Of a DNA stretch of 64,000 nucleotides, positions 35,802-43,183 are shown piece by piece (the stretch's first letter is position 1; every line of letters starts with the position of its first letter). Source of the DNA: Alloactinosynnema sp. L-07 (lineage in GTDB: Bacteria > Actinomycetota > Actinomycetes > Mycobacteriales > Pseudonocardiaceae); contig NZ_LN850107.1 in the NCBI RefSeq assembly GCF_900070365.1, forward strand, positions 4,030,001 through 4,094,000, given 5' to 3'. Both the position numbers and the translations under genes were made by a program. Below the pieces are notes generated by a model. That model searched no databases. It had not been told where the DNA came from and saw only the letters and a program-made list of their open reading frames with translations.

Positions 35802-36476
35802 CTAGCGAACGGCTTCGGTGGCGAGCGATCCCTCGGACTGGAACAGCAGCGGATGGGCCTGGCTGATGCCCGCGACGACGGTCTCGTAGGGGAAGTCGGC
35901 GAACTCGCCGCGCATCCGCAGGAACTCCATGTGCTGACGGCCCTCTTCGTCGTACGGGTGGTAGAGGCTGTCCGCGCGGCCGTCGAAGTCCAGCGGGGCG
36001 ATCCGGTAGACGTGGCAGAGCAGCTTGTTGAACACGGGCGTGGCCTTCACCCAGTCGCCGCCGAGGAAGACCGAGACGAGGCTGTGGAAGCAGAAGACGT
36101 CCCCGCCGACGAGTTCACGCAGCCGCGGTGAGGACAGGTGGTTGCGGACGTCGCCGTAGACGATGCGGCTGGGGATGCCCAGCGCGCGCACGGCCGCGGC
36201 GTACACGATCGACTTGTGCACGCAGAAACCCATGCCGCGCTGGATGATCGCGCTCGCCTGGAACGCGCCGCGGGCCGCGTCGGCCCCGTAGACCTCGTAG
36301 TGCAGACCGTCCCGCACCGCGTAGTACAGGGCGACGGCGCGCTCGATCTCGCCGGTCGGGTCGCCCTTCTTGCGCAGTGCCTTCTCGGTGAACGCCTGGA
36401 CCACCGGGCTGGTGAAGTCCAGGAACTCGGTCTCCCGCAGGTCGTCGTCGGTGACCTGGGCAGTGGACTCGATCAT
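35802..36476 (-). CDS. Transglutaminase-like domain protein
   Basis: A 224-residue protein with the transglutaminase-like fold. The nucleophile is Cys85 in QRGMGFCVHKS, followed by the family pattern AAAVRALGIPSRIVYGDV. The His is probably H131 in FCFHSLVSV. The third position, usually Asp in a WxxxD pattern, is replaced in DWVKATPVFN. Bacterial members act as proteases, amidases or amide synthases; AdmF of the andrimid pathway uses this fold to couple an acyl carrier-bound acid to an amine. In this cluster an amide-forming role on the carrier protein is attractive but unproven. Spaced 16 bases from the upstream dehydrogenase-like gene. Confidence 0.8.
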   Translation of the reverse strand: MIESTAQVTDDDLRETEFLDFTSPVVQAFTEKALRKKGDPTGEIERAVALYYAVRDGLHYEVYGADAARGAFQASAIIQRGMGFCVHKSIVYAAAVRALGIPSRIVYGDVRNHLSSPRLRELVGGDVFCFHSLVSVFLGGDWVKATPVFNKLLCHVYRIAPLDFDGRADSLYHPYDEEGRQHMEFLRMRGEFADFPYETVVAGISQAHPLLFQSEGSLATEAVR

Positions 36477-36492
36477 GCTTCCTCTCCGTGGT

Positions 36493-37635
36493 TCACAGGC
36501 CGACCATCGCCGCGATGCGCTGGCGTTGGACTTCGGAGGTGCCCGAGTAGATCGGGCCCGCCACCGCGTTGCGCAGTTCCTTCTCCATCCCGTACTCGGC
36601 CAGGTAGCCGTAGCCGCCGTGGATCTGCACCGCGGCCATCGCCGAGGCGACGTTCGCCTCACTCACCACCAGCTTGGTGATGGCGATGTCGGTGGTGACG
36701 TTCTCCCGCCGGACGAGCTTCGCCGCGGTGTCGTAGAGCCACTTGCGGGAGGTCTCGACGCCGACCTTCATGTCGACGATCTTGTTGGACACGGACTGGA
36801 ACGAGCCGATCGGCTTACCGAACTGCGCACGCTCCTTGGCGTAGTCCACACAGGACTGGAAGCGGTGCTGCATCTCGCCTGCGTTGATGACGAACGAGGC
36901 CAGGATCTCCCATTTCATCACGTGGTCGAGCACCAGGAAGCCGGATCCGACCCCGCCGACCGCGTTCTCGCGCGGGACCCGGCAGTCGTCGAAGAACAGC
37001 TCACACAACGGCGAGGTCCGTAGGCCCATCTTGGCGACCGGCTTGCCCACGTGCAGGCCAGGGGTGTCCCGCTCGACGAGCAGGGCCGTGATCGCCGCGG
37101 GACTGCCCGGCTTCCCGGTCAGCGTGTAGACCACGTACAGCCCGGCGATCGGGCCGTTGCTCACGAACGCCTTGCTGCCGTTGAGGACGAAGACATCGCC
37201 GTCGGCCTTCGCCGTGGTGCGCATCGCCATCATGTCCGACCCGGCGTCGGGCTCGGTGATGGCGTGCGCGCCGATCGCCGAGCCGTCGCACACCATCGGC
37301 AGGTACTTGGCCTTGAGCGCGGCCGAGCCGTACCGCTGCAGGGCCACGCCGGTGCTGACCATGTGGGTCGACACCGAGAAGTTGAACCCGCCGTCGCGGC
37401 AGCTCTCGCCGAGTCCCTCCAGGACGTACATCGTGGTCAGCAGGTCCGCGCCCAGCCCGCCGAAGGCCGGGTCGAACGGCAGCCCGAGCAGTCCGGTGTC
37501 GCGCACGAGGTCCCAGGCGGACTGGTCGAACTCGCCCGCCTGGTCCCGTTCGATGTGACCGGCGCCCAGCTTCTCGCCGAGATCGACGATGGTCTTGCGC
37601 AGCGCGCGCTGCTCGTCGTTCCAGTCGATCACCAC
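36493..37635 (-). CDS. Acyl-CoA dehydrogenase-like flavoprotein, carrier-protein oxidase type
   Basis: A 380-residue acyl-CoA dehydrogenase family enzyme: AITEPDAGSDMMAMRTTA, AFVSNGPIAGLYVVY, FGKPIGSFQSV and AVQIHGGYGYLAEYGMEKEL are visible. The medium-chain catalytic Glu in the YEGT motif is replaced (IYSGTSE, Ser364). A glutamate instead occurs at E243 in MKWEILASF, the helix position used as base by isovaleryl-CoA dehydrogenase and by the prolyl-carrier-protein oxidases (PltE, RedW, CloN3 type). The length of 380 also matches those. With the ligase and carrier protein upstream, oxidation of a carrier-bound amino acid is likely. Confidence 0.88.
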   Translation of the reverse strand: MVIDWNDEQRALRKTIVDLGEKLGAGHIERDQAGEFDQSAWDLVRDTGLLGLPFDPAFGGLGADLLTTMYVLEGLGESCRDGGFNFSVSTHMVSTGVALQRYGSAALKAKYLPMVCDGSAIGAHAITEPDAGSDMMAMRTTAKADGDVFVLNGSKAFVSNGPIAGLYVVYTLTGKPGSPAAITALLVERDTPGLHVGKPVAKMGLRTSPLCELFFDDCRVPRENAVGGVGSGFLVLDHVMKWEILASFVINAGEMQHRFQSCVDYAKERAQFGKPIGSFQSVSNKIVDMKVGVETSRKWLYDTAAKLVRRENVTTDIAITKLVVSEANVASAMAAVQIHGGYGYLAEYGMEKELRNAVAGPIYSGTSEVQRQRIAAMVGL

Positions 37636-37650
37636 ATGCTCCTCGCCCGA

Positions 37651-38025
37651 TCAGTACTGGGAGAACCCGTCGGCATCCAGGTTGTGCCGCTCGTCGCCGC
37701 GCAGGGGCGGGTTGAAGATGCTGATCAGCTCGAGGTCCGCGCCCGCGTCGGCGATCAGGAAGTGGGCGTCGTGCTGGTCGAGCGCGTAGAGCACGCCCGG
37801 CTCGATCCGGTACGAGCGGCCGTCCGGGGTCTGCACCTCGCCCGCGCCCGCGATGCAGTAGCAGGCCTCCAGGTGCATTCGGTACTGCAGGCGGGACTTG
37901 GTGTTGGCCCGCACCACCGTGTGCGCGACCGTGAAGCCCATCGCGTCGGCACCCAGCAGGAAGCGGTAGCTCAGACCGTTGCCCCAGTCGACGCATTTCA
38001 CCTCGGACCTGGCACGCACGATCAT
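37651..38025 (-). CDS. Ectoine synthase-like cupin
   Basis: A 124-residue cupin, close to the usual 130-residue EctC. The EctC iron ligands known from the family are conserved in order and spacing: Glu53 (HLEACYC), Tyr80 (LYALD) and His88 (HDAHFL). The C-terminal strand IFNPPLRG is also EctC-like. The substrate pocket differs: where EctC has a Trp in an NWTSRR-like segment this has NGLSYR, and a Cys before the FNPPL motif is replaced (SIFNPP). No ectA, ectB or ectD is present. It likely cyclises a different gamma- or beta-amino amide. Its start overlaps the carrier protein stop (ATGA). Confidence 0.85.
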   Translation of the reverse strand: MIVRARSEVKCVDWGNGLSYRFLLGADAMGFTVAHTVVRANTKSRLQYRMHLEACYCIAGAGEVQTPDGRSYRIEPGVLYALDQHDAHFLIADAGADLELISIFNPPLRGDERHNLDADGFSQY

Positions 38026-38291
38026 CTCAAGCCCTCCTGGATCAACTCGGGGATGTGGGAACCGACGAAATCGTCGATGGCGTCGACCGACCGGAAGTTG
38101 TCCGGCGTCAGGTCGACCTCCTCGACCGGGATGTCGTAGCGCAAGCCAACCCAGGCGATGAGTCGGAGCAGCCCGAGGCTGTCGACGACGCCGTTGTCGA
38201 GCAGGTCGAAGTCATCGGCCAGTTCGTCGGCCCCGACATCGGGGGCGAACTCGGCCAGCACGAACCGTTTTATCTCAGCGAGCCGCGACAT
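38022..38291 (-). CDS. Stand-alone acyl/peptidyl carrier protein
   Basis: An 89-residue four-helix carrier protein. The phosphopantetheine attachment Ser38 is in NGVVDSLGLLRLI. The preceding acidic DDFDLLDNG loop and the length match the free carrier proteins of pyrrole-forming cassettes (PltL and CloN5 are about 88-89 residues). The ATG at 38291 is chosen because AAGGAG lies 9 bases upstream, inside the end of the ligase gene (17-base overlap). It would be loaded by the adjacent AMP ligase and serve the dehydrogenase-like enzyme. Confidence 0.9.
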   Translation of the reverse strand: MSRLAEIKRFVLAEFAPDVGADELADDFDLLDNGVVDSLGLLRLIAWVGLRYDIPVEEVDLTPDNFRSVDAIDDFVGSHIPELIQEGLR

Positions 38292-39720
38292 GTTCTCGAA
38301 CTCCTTCACGCGCCGATGCCTGTATTGCCGCGCGGTCGACCTTCCCGTTGGGACTGGCCGGGAACGGGTCGACCACGATGTCCATAGTGGACGGAATAGC
38401 CGTCCGGGGAAGCCGGGCCGCGCAGTGTTGTCGCAGCTGGACGCTGTTGAGCGTGGCGTCCGGACACAGCCGGACCACCGCGTGCAGCCGGTGGCCCGCC
38501 ACGTCGTCTGGCAGGCCGAGCACGACCGCCTCGTGGACCGCGGGGTGCGCGGTGACGATGTGTTCGACCTCGAGCAGGTTCGTCCGCACGCCCCGGACCT
38601 TGACCTGGAAGTCGGACCGGCCGTCGAGCCGCAGCACGCCGTCGGCGTCGCGGGTCACGTTGTCGCCGGTCCGGAAGTAGGTTCCCGCGCCCGCCGGGGC
38701 CTCGACCCAACTGCGGGCGGTGAGCGCGGGGTCGAGGTAGCGGCCGGACTGGAACGGCGTCGCGGTCCACAACTCCCCCGCGCCCGCCCCGGTGAGCACC
38801 TGGCCATCGCGGACGACCAGCGCCCGCACCCCGGCGATCGGTGTGCCGATCGGGGTGGCCAGCCCGCTGACCGGGTCGATGTCGTGGATAAAGCTGTCGT
38901 TGGTCTCCGTGGACCCGTAGACGTTGCGGAGGCGGGCGTTGGGGAACGCGTCGGGCAGCCGCGCGGCCAGCGCGGGCGGCATCGCCTCGCCGGTCGTGAC
39001 CAGTTCGCGCACGGCGGGGAAGCGTCGGCCGTCGGCGGCGTCGAGCAGCAGGCGGAAGAACAGCGGGACGGCCTGGACGACCTCGACGGCGGCCTCAGTG
39101 AAGACGCTGAGCAGGTATTTCCCGTCCACCGCACGGTCCTGTTCGGCCAGTACGACGTGTCCGCCCTTGGCCAATGTGGTCCACACGTCGAGCAGGCTGA
39201 GGTCGAAGTTCAGCGGGGCGTAGCTGAACACCACCGTGCCCGGCCCGATGCCGAACTCCGTGGCGGCCCAGTCGATGAACGCCGCCGTCGCGCGGCGCGG
39301 CAGGGGGACGATCTTGGGCGTCCCGGTCGATCCGGAGGTGGTCAGCAGCAAGCCGACCCCGTCGAGGTCCGGCACCGCAGCGGGCGCCCCGACCTCCTCG
39401 ACGGTGCGGGCGTCCGCGCGCAGCAGGAATCGGCATCCGGCCTGGTCGAGCAGGGCCGCGCGACTCCGCGCGCCAAGATCGACCGGCAACAGCAGACAGG
39501 GCCGTTCGATACGCGTGCACGCGGCGACCAAGGCGAGACCCGCGGGCGACTTGTGCGGAATGAGCGCCACCGGCTCGTCGCCCGGCAGTTCGGCCAGCAG
39601 TTCGGCTGCCCTGGCGACCTCGGACCGCAGGTCGCGGTAGCCGGTGGCCACCCCTTGCCACGAAAGCGCCGCGGCGGAATCACCGGGCCATAAATGACCT
39701 GCGGACGCGTCAGACATCAT
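38275..39720 (-). CDS. Free-standing AMP-dependent ligase (amino acid adenylation enzyme)
   Basis: A 481-residue adenylation enzyme. Core motifs are A3 LLLTTSGSTGTPK, A5 NVYGSTETN, A7 YFRTGDNV, A8 GRSDFQVKVRGVR and A10 PNGKVDRAA with the catalytic Lys. No condensation or carrier domain is fused. A hand alignment to GrsA suggests specificity-pocket residues D, L, L, Q, V, T, V, D, S. The initial D-L-L resembles prolyl ligases, but the late Asp would also suit a basic amino acid. First gene of the cluster, behind a 415-base promoter region. The start is one of two adjacent ATGs. Confidence 0.9.
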   Translation of the reverse strand: MMSDASAGHLWPGDSAAALSWQGVATGYRDLRSEVARAAELLAELPGDEPVALIPHKSPAGLALVAACTRIERPCLLLPVDLGARSRAALLDQAGCRFLLRADARTVEEVGAPAAVPDLDGVGLLLTTSGSTGTPKIVPLPRRATAAFIDWAATEFGIGPGTVVFSYAPLNFDLSLLDVWTTLAKGGHVVLAEQDRAVDGKYLLSVFTEAAVEVVQAVPLFFRLLLDAADGRRFPAVRELVTTGEAMPPALAARLPDAFPNARLRNVYGSTETNDSFIHDIDPVSGLATPIGTPIAGVRALVVRDGQVLTGAGAGELWTATPFQSGRYLDPALTARSWVEAPAGAGTYFRTGDNVTRDADGVLRLDGRSDFQVKVRGVRTNLLEVEHIVTAHPAVHEAVVLGLPDDVAGHRLHAVVRLCPDATLNSVQLRQHCAARLPRTAIPSTMDIVVDPFPASPNGKVDRAAIQASAREGVREHVAAR

Positions 39721-40135
39721 TCTCCCGACAATTCACGGCCGACAACGAGTTCGGCGAATAACGACATTGTTAATCGACATTGAGGACCGCGTCCGGGGGA
39801 GAATTCCCGGCCCGTTGCGGCAGAACATTAGCTACGAAATCCGCCCACGCCAAACCTCCATCGGAGTGATCGACTGAATCGAGACACCGCCGACAAGACC
39901 ACCCTGCGTCGACAATTCAGACCAATCCGGACAACCCGGATTGATCTTTACAGGTGAACGGAAGCCCTGGCCGGCCTAGTAATTCTGCATGCTCGATCAC
40001 CAACGGTGACGACACTCATTCGGGTCGGTGCATACACAGAATTAGCCGGATAAATGGGAACGGCGATGACGGCGCAAACCCATTACGCGCAATGGTCCAG
40101 CGGTGACTGGTACGAGTGAACTATGTGCGGATTTC
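39721..40135. promoter_or_regulatory. 415-base gene-free region upstream of the biosynthetic cluster, with a dyad
   Basis: No coding frame with plausible codon bias or homology is seen. CAATCCGG (39923-39930) and CCGGATTG (39936-39943) form a perfect 8-base dyad with a 5-base centre, about 200 bases upstream of the ligase gene. Nearer the gene, CGACATTG occurs twice (39762-39769 and 39775-39782), 13 bases apart. The region is more A/T-rich than its surroundings. It probably holds the promoter and control sites of the cluster. The unknown membrane protein gene ends at its other side. Confidence 0.5.
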
Positions 40136-40750
40136 TCAGCCGAGCCTGCGGCCCAGATCGTCGCGACCATTCCACGCCGCGGCGAATCCGTAGGCCAGGG
40201 CGGCGCCCAGCGGCCAGCCGACCACGACCCATCGCGATTCCAAACGTGGGGCGACCGGCAGCACGTCGCCGATCTTCGGCGCGGCCTCCACGACGAAGCG
40301 GGCTTCGGCCCAGGAGACGCCGACCTGCATGGCCAGCCACGCGGCCAGGCCCGAGCCGACCACGGCCGCGATCATGATCACCGGCCCGCGCCGCTCGCGC
40401 AGCATCCACACGCCCGCGCCGGTGACGACGCCCGCGCCGAGGCCGAGCAGCACGAACAGGACAAGATCGTCGAACCGGTGGTAGCTCTCGGCGCGCAGCG
40501 GGATCAGCTTGCCGCCCTCGGCCACCACGACGAGCTGCGCCGGGGCGAGCCGGGACCACAGCCAGCCGATCGCCATGCCGAACAGCGCGATGAACGACGC
40601 GATGCTCACCGCGGGCAGCAGATCGGCCTTGATCCGGACCTTCGGCCGCGGCTGGTGCCACAGCGGGAACACGGGCGGCGGCGGGGTCTCGACGCGGACG
40701 GCTGCCTCGGACACGGGGGTCTCGACCTCTGACTCCGTGGGTTCGGGCAC
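40136..40750 (-). CDS. Membrane protein, DUF2567-like (204 aa)
   Basis: A 204-residue protein: a Pro/Glu-rich cytoplasmic N-terminus (residues 1-40, with PPPPVFPLWHQPRP), then four hydrophobic segments (about 46-66, 97-115, 124-144 and 176-194). The pattern of a first helix followed by WSRLAPAQLVVVAEGGKLIPL, then ESYHRFDDLVLFVLLGLGAG, is typical of the actinobacterial DUF2567 family of unknown function. The GTG at 40750 follows GGAGG. A longer upstream frame lacks family similarity. Confidence 0.75.
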   Translation of the reverse strand: MPEPTESEVETPVSEAAVRVETPPPPVFPLWHQPRPKVRIKADLLPAVSIASFIALFGMAIGWLWSRLAPAQLVVVAEGGKLIPLRAESYHRFDDLVLFVLLGLGAGVVTGAGVWMLRERRGPVIMIAAVVGSGLAAWLAMQVGVSWAEARFVVEAAPKIGDVLPVAPRLESRWVVVGWPLGAALAYGFAAAWNGRDDLGRRLG

Positions 40751-40788
40751 CCGACGACCTCCAACTCGCGTTGTACTTCCCCGCGAGA

Positions 40789-40992
40789 CTAGTCGGTCAG
40801 CACGGGCCCGTTCGCGCTGGTCGTCTCCCCGTGCCTGCTGCAGCGCGCCGACCACCCGCTCGGCGTCACCTGCACGACCATCCGCCTGGCGCACTCGCCG
40901 CAGAACCTGGGTGGCTCCAACGCGGCCCGGCCGCCCTGGCACGGGGTGTGGTCCCCGTCCGCGGGCGGCCGTCCGCAGTGCACACAGAACAT
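40789..40992 (-). CDS. bsaP: Biotin synthase auxiliary protein
   Basis: A 67-residue Cys/His-rich protein: [26 protein letters not shown] and WSARCSRHG. It matches the small actinobacterial BsaP proteins encoded just after bioB, which are known to carry an iron-sulphur cluster and to help biotin synthase turn over. The ATG lies 2 bases after the bioB stop; a GTG two codons earlier, overlapping the stop (GTGA), is also possible. Its position and the cysteine spacing make the assignment fairly firm. Confidence 0.85.
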   Translation of the reverse strand: MFCVHCGRPPADGDHTPCQGGRAALEPPRFCGECARRMVVQVTPSGWSARCSRHGETTSANGPVLTD

Positions 40993-40994
40993 GG

Positions 40995-42032
40995 TCACAG
41001 CGAGTCGCTCAGCGCCTTGATGGGCATCTTGAGGTCGGCGAGCATGTCGAGGTCCTGCTGGGCGGGGCGGCCCAGGTTGGTCAGGTAGTTGCCGACGATG
41101 ATCGCGTTGACGCCGCCGAGCATGCCCTTCTCCGCGCCCAGGTCGCCCAGGGTCAGCTCCCGGCCGCCCGCGAAGCGCAGCATCGTGCGCGGCAGGGCCA
41201 GCCGGAACGCGGCGACGACGCGCAGCGCGTCCTTGCCCTCGATCGGGTCGTACTTCTCGTACGGGGTGCCGGGCTGCGGAATGAGGAAGTTCATCGGGAC
41301 CTCGTGCGGGTCCAGCTCGGCCAGCTGCACCGCGAACTCGGCGCGCTGCTCGTAGGTCTCGCCCATGCCGATGATGCCGCCGGAGCAGACCTCCATGCCC
41401 GCCTCGCGCACCATCCGCAGGGTGTCCCAGCGCTCTTCCCACGAGTGGGTGGTGACGACGTTCGGGAAGTGCGACTTGGCCGTCTCGAGGTTGTGGTTGT
41501 AGCGGTGCACGCCCATCGCGACCAGCTCGTCGACCTGCTCCTGGGTGAGCATGCCGAGCGAGCAGGCGATCTGGATGTCGTTGCCCGACTCTCGGATCGC
41601 CTTGATGCCCTCGCGCACCTGCGAGAGCAGGCGGGCGTCGGGCCCGCGCACGGCGGCGACGATGCAGAACTCGGTGGCACCCGTCTCGGCGGTCTGGCGG
41701 GCGGCCTCGACCAGGCCGGGGATGTCCAGCCACGCGGAGCGCACGGGGGTCGGGAAGCGGCCCGACTGCGAGCAGAAGTGACAGTCCTCGGGGCAGCCGC
41801 CGGTCTTGACGCTGACGATGCCCTCGACCTCGACCTCCGGGCCACACCACTTCATCCGGACGTCGTGGGCCAGCGCGAGCAGATCGTCGAGCCGGTCGTC
41901 ACCCAGGCGCAGGACCTGGAGCACCTGCTCCTCGGACAACCCTTCGCCGCGCTCAAGCACCTGGTCCCGGGCGACGGCGAGGATGTCGCCTGCGATCGAG
42001 CTGTCCTGCGTGTGCTCGGCGGTTGCCGTCAC
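40995..42032 (-). CDS. bioB: Biotin synthase
   Basis: A 345-residue radical SAM enzyme. The cluster motif is [11 protein letters not shown] (CxxxCxxC), the second-cluster ligands are in [15 protein letters not shown] and the Arg of LRFAGGRE, and [12 protein letters not shown] is typical. It inserts sulphur into dethiobiotin. The GTG at 42032 is preceded by GAGGAGG with good spacing, so the longer upstream frame is rejected. It is followed by bsaP and preceded by bioD with a 69-base gap. Confidence 0.96.
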   Translation of the reverse strand: MTATAEHTQDSSIAGDILAVARDQVLERGEGLSEEQVLQVLRLGDDRLDDLLALAHDVRMKWCGPEVEVEGIVSVKTGGCPEDCHFCSQSGRFPTPVRSAWLDIPGLVEAARQTAETGATEFCIVAAVRGPDARLLSQVREGIKAIRESGNDIQIACSLGMLTQEQVDELVAMGVHRYNHNLETAKSHFPNVVTTHSWEERWDTLRMVREAGMEVCSGGIIGMGETYEQRAEFAVQLAELDPHEVPMNFLIPQPGTPYEKYDPIEGKDALRVVAAFRLALPRTMLRFAGGRELTLGDLGAEKGMLGGVNAIIVGNYLTNLGRPAQQDLDMLADLKMPIKALSDSL

Positions 42033-42101
42033 TGGTGCCTCCTCGTGGTTCCGGTCCGGGCAAGTCTGCCTCATGGCGGACGAGCCCGGCTGCGATGTCG
42101 C

Positions 42102-42824
42102 TCACGCGCCGCTGGAGACCTGCTCGACGAACTCCTTGACGTCGAACTCCCCGCCCAGGGACGGAGCCAGCGACCTGCGTGCGACCTGGGCGAACTCGTC
42201 CGGGTCGAGCGCTCCGGCACCCGCAGGGAACACCCCTACCAGGGGTGCGCCCGCGACCGAGGGGAGATCGTCGAGGTTGAGCAGGGCGGCGAGATCAGGC
42301 TCGGCGGGCCACGACCCGACCACGACCCCGGCGCAGGTGATCCCCCGCCGGTCGAGTGCCTCGGCGGTCAGCGCGGTGGCGTTGAGCGTACCCAACCCGG
42401 CCTCGGCCACGATCAGCGTCGGCGCGGCCAGCGACCAGGCCACATCGGCGAGCGTGCCCCCATCGGGGTCGAACCGGACCAGCAGCCCGCCCGCGCCCTC
42501 GACCAGCACCAGGTCATGGGTCACCGCGAGCTCACCGACCGCCTGCGCGACCTCCGACGGCCGCACCGGGGGCATCCCCACCCGCCGCGCGGCGGTGTCG
42601 GGGGCCAACGGGTCGGGGAACCGACGCAACTCGCGGGTGGTCACTGCTCCGGCGAGTCTGCGCACGTCATCGAGGTCGCCCGGCTCATGCGCGGCGACAC
42701 CTGTCTGTGCGGGCTTGAGCACGGCCACCCGCCGCCGGAGTGCCAACGCGAGCGCGGCGACCCCAGCCGTGACGACGGTCTTGCCGACGCCCGTGCCGGT
42801 CCCGGTGATCACAAGAACACTCAC
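42102..42824 (-). CDS. bioD: Dethiobiotin synthetase
   Basis: A 240-residue ATPase with P-loop [11 protein letters not shown] at residues 8-18, LKPAQTG, and [10 protein letters not shown] with the family Glu. It closes the ureido ring on diaminopelargonate using CO2 and ATP. GTG start. Divergent from the mycoredoxin gene with 68 bases between. In many actinobacteria bioF stands between bioA and bioD; here an opposite-strand redoxin gene occupies that place. Confidence 0.94.
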   Translation of the reverse strand: MSVLVITGTGTGVGKTVVTAGVAALALALRRRVAVLKPAQTGVAAHEPGDLDDVRRLAGAVTTRELRRFPDPLAPDTAARRVGMPPVRPSEVAQAVGELAVTHDLVLVEGAGGLLVRFDPDGGTLADVAWSLAAPTLIVAEAGLGTLNATALTAEALDRRGITCAGVVVGSWPAEPDLAALLNLDDLPSVAGAPLVGVFPAGAGALDPDEFAQVARRSLAPSLGGEFDVKEFVEQVSSGA

Positions 42825-42892
42825 GTGGTGCAGGTTAGACCTGGCAATTGGTTATGGCCGCCACACCCCAACACTCTGGATATGGTCGAACC

Positions 42893-43144
42893 GTGAGCAA
42901 CGACGTCCTCATCTACAGCGCCGACTGGTGCGGCGACTGCCGCCGAGCCAAGTCCTGGCTGCGGGCCAACACCGTCCCCTTCACCGAGATCGACGTCGAG
43001 CATGACGACACGGCCCGGGACCTGGCGGTAGAGATCGCGGGCGGACGCAAGAACATCCCGGTGATAGTCCTGCCAGACGGAACAGTGTTGATAGAGCCGA
43101 CCAACACCGAACTAGCCGACGCCCTAGGCGTTCCAGTCGCCTAA
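42893..43144 (+). CDS. Mycoredoxin/glutaredoxin-like protein
   Basis: An 83-residue thioredoxin-fold protein. The active site is ADWCGDCRRAKSWL (two Cys spaced CxxC), followed by the glutaredoxin cis-Pro strand NIPVIVLPDGT and a C-terminal helix. The family reduces mixed disulfides, in actinobacteria those with mycothiol. The GTG at 42893 gives a normal N-terminus (SNDVLIYSADW). TATGGT lies 7 bases upstream, so the mRNA may be leaderless. It lies between bioD and bioA on the other strand. Confidence 0.88.
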   Translation: MSNDVLIYSADWCGDCRRAKSWLRANTVPFTEIDVEHDDTARDLAVEIAGGRKNIPVIVLPDGTVLIEPTNTELADALGVPVA

Positions 43145-43183
43145 CAAGGCGAACACCAGACAGGCACCCACGGCGCCAGGCAA

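Noticed and set aside
37651..38025. Ectoine biosynthesis operon
   Set aside because: Only an EctC-like gene is present; ectA, ectB and ectD are absent and the neighbours are of a different kind.
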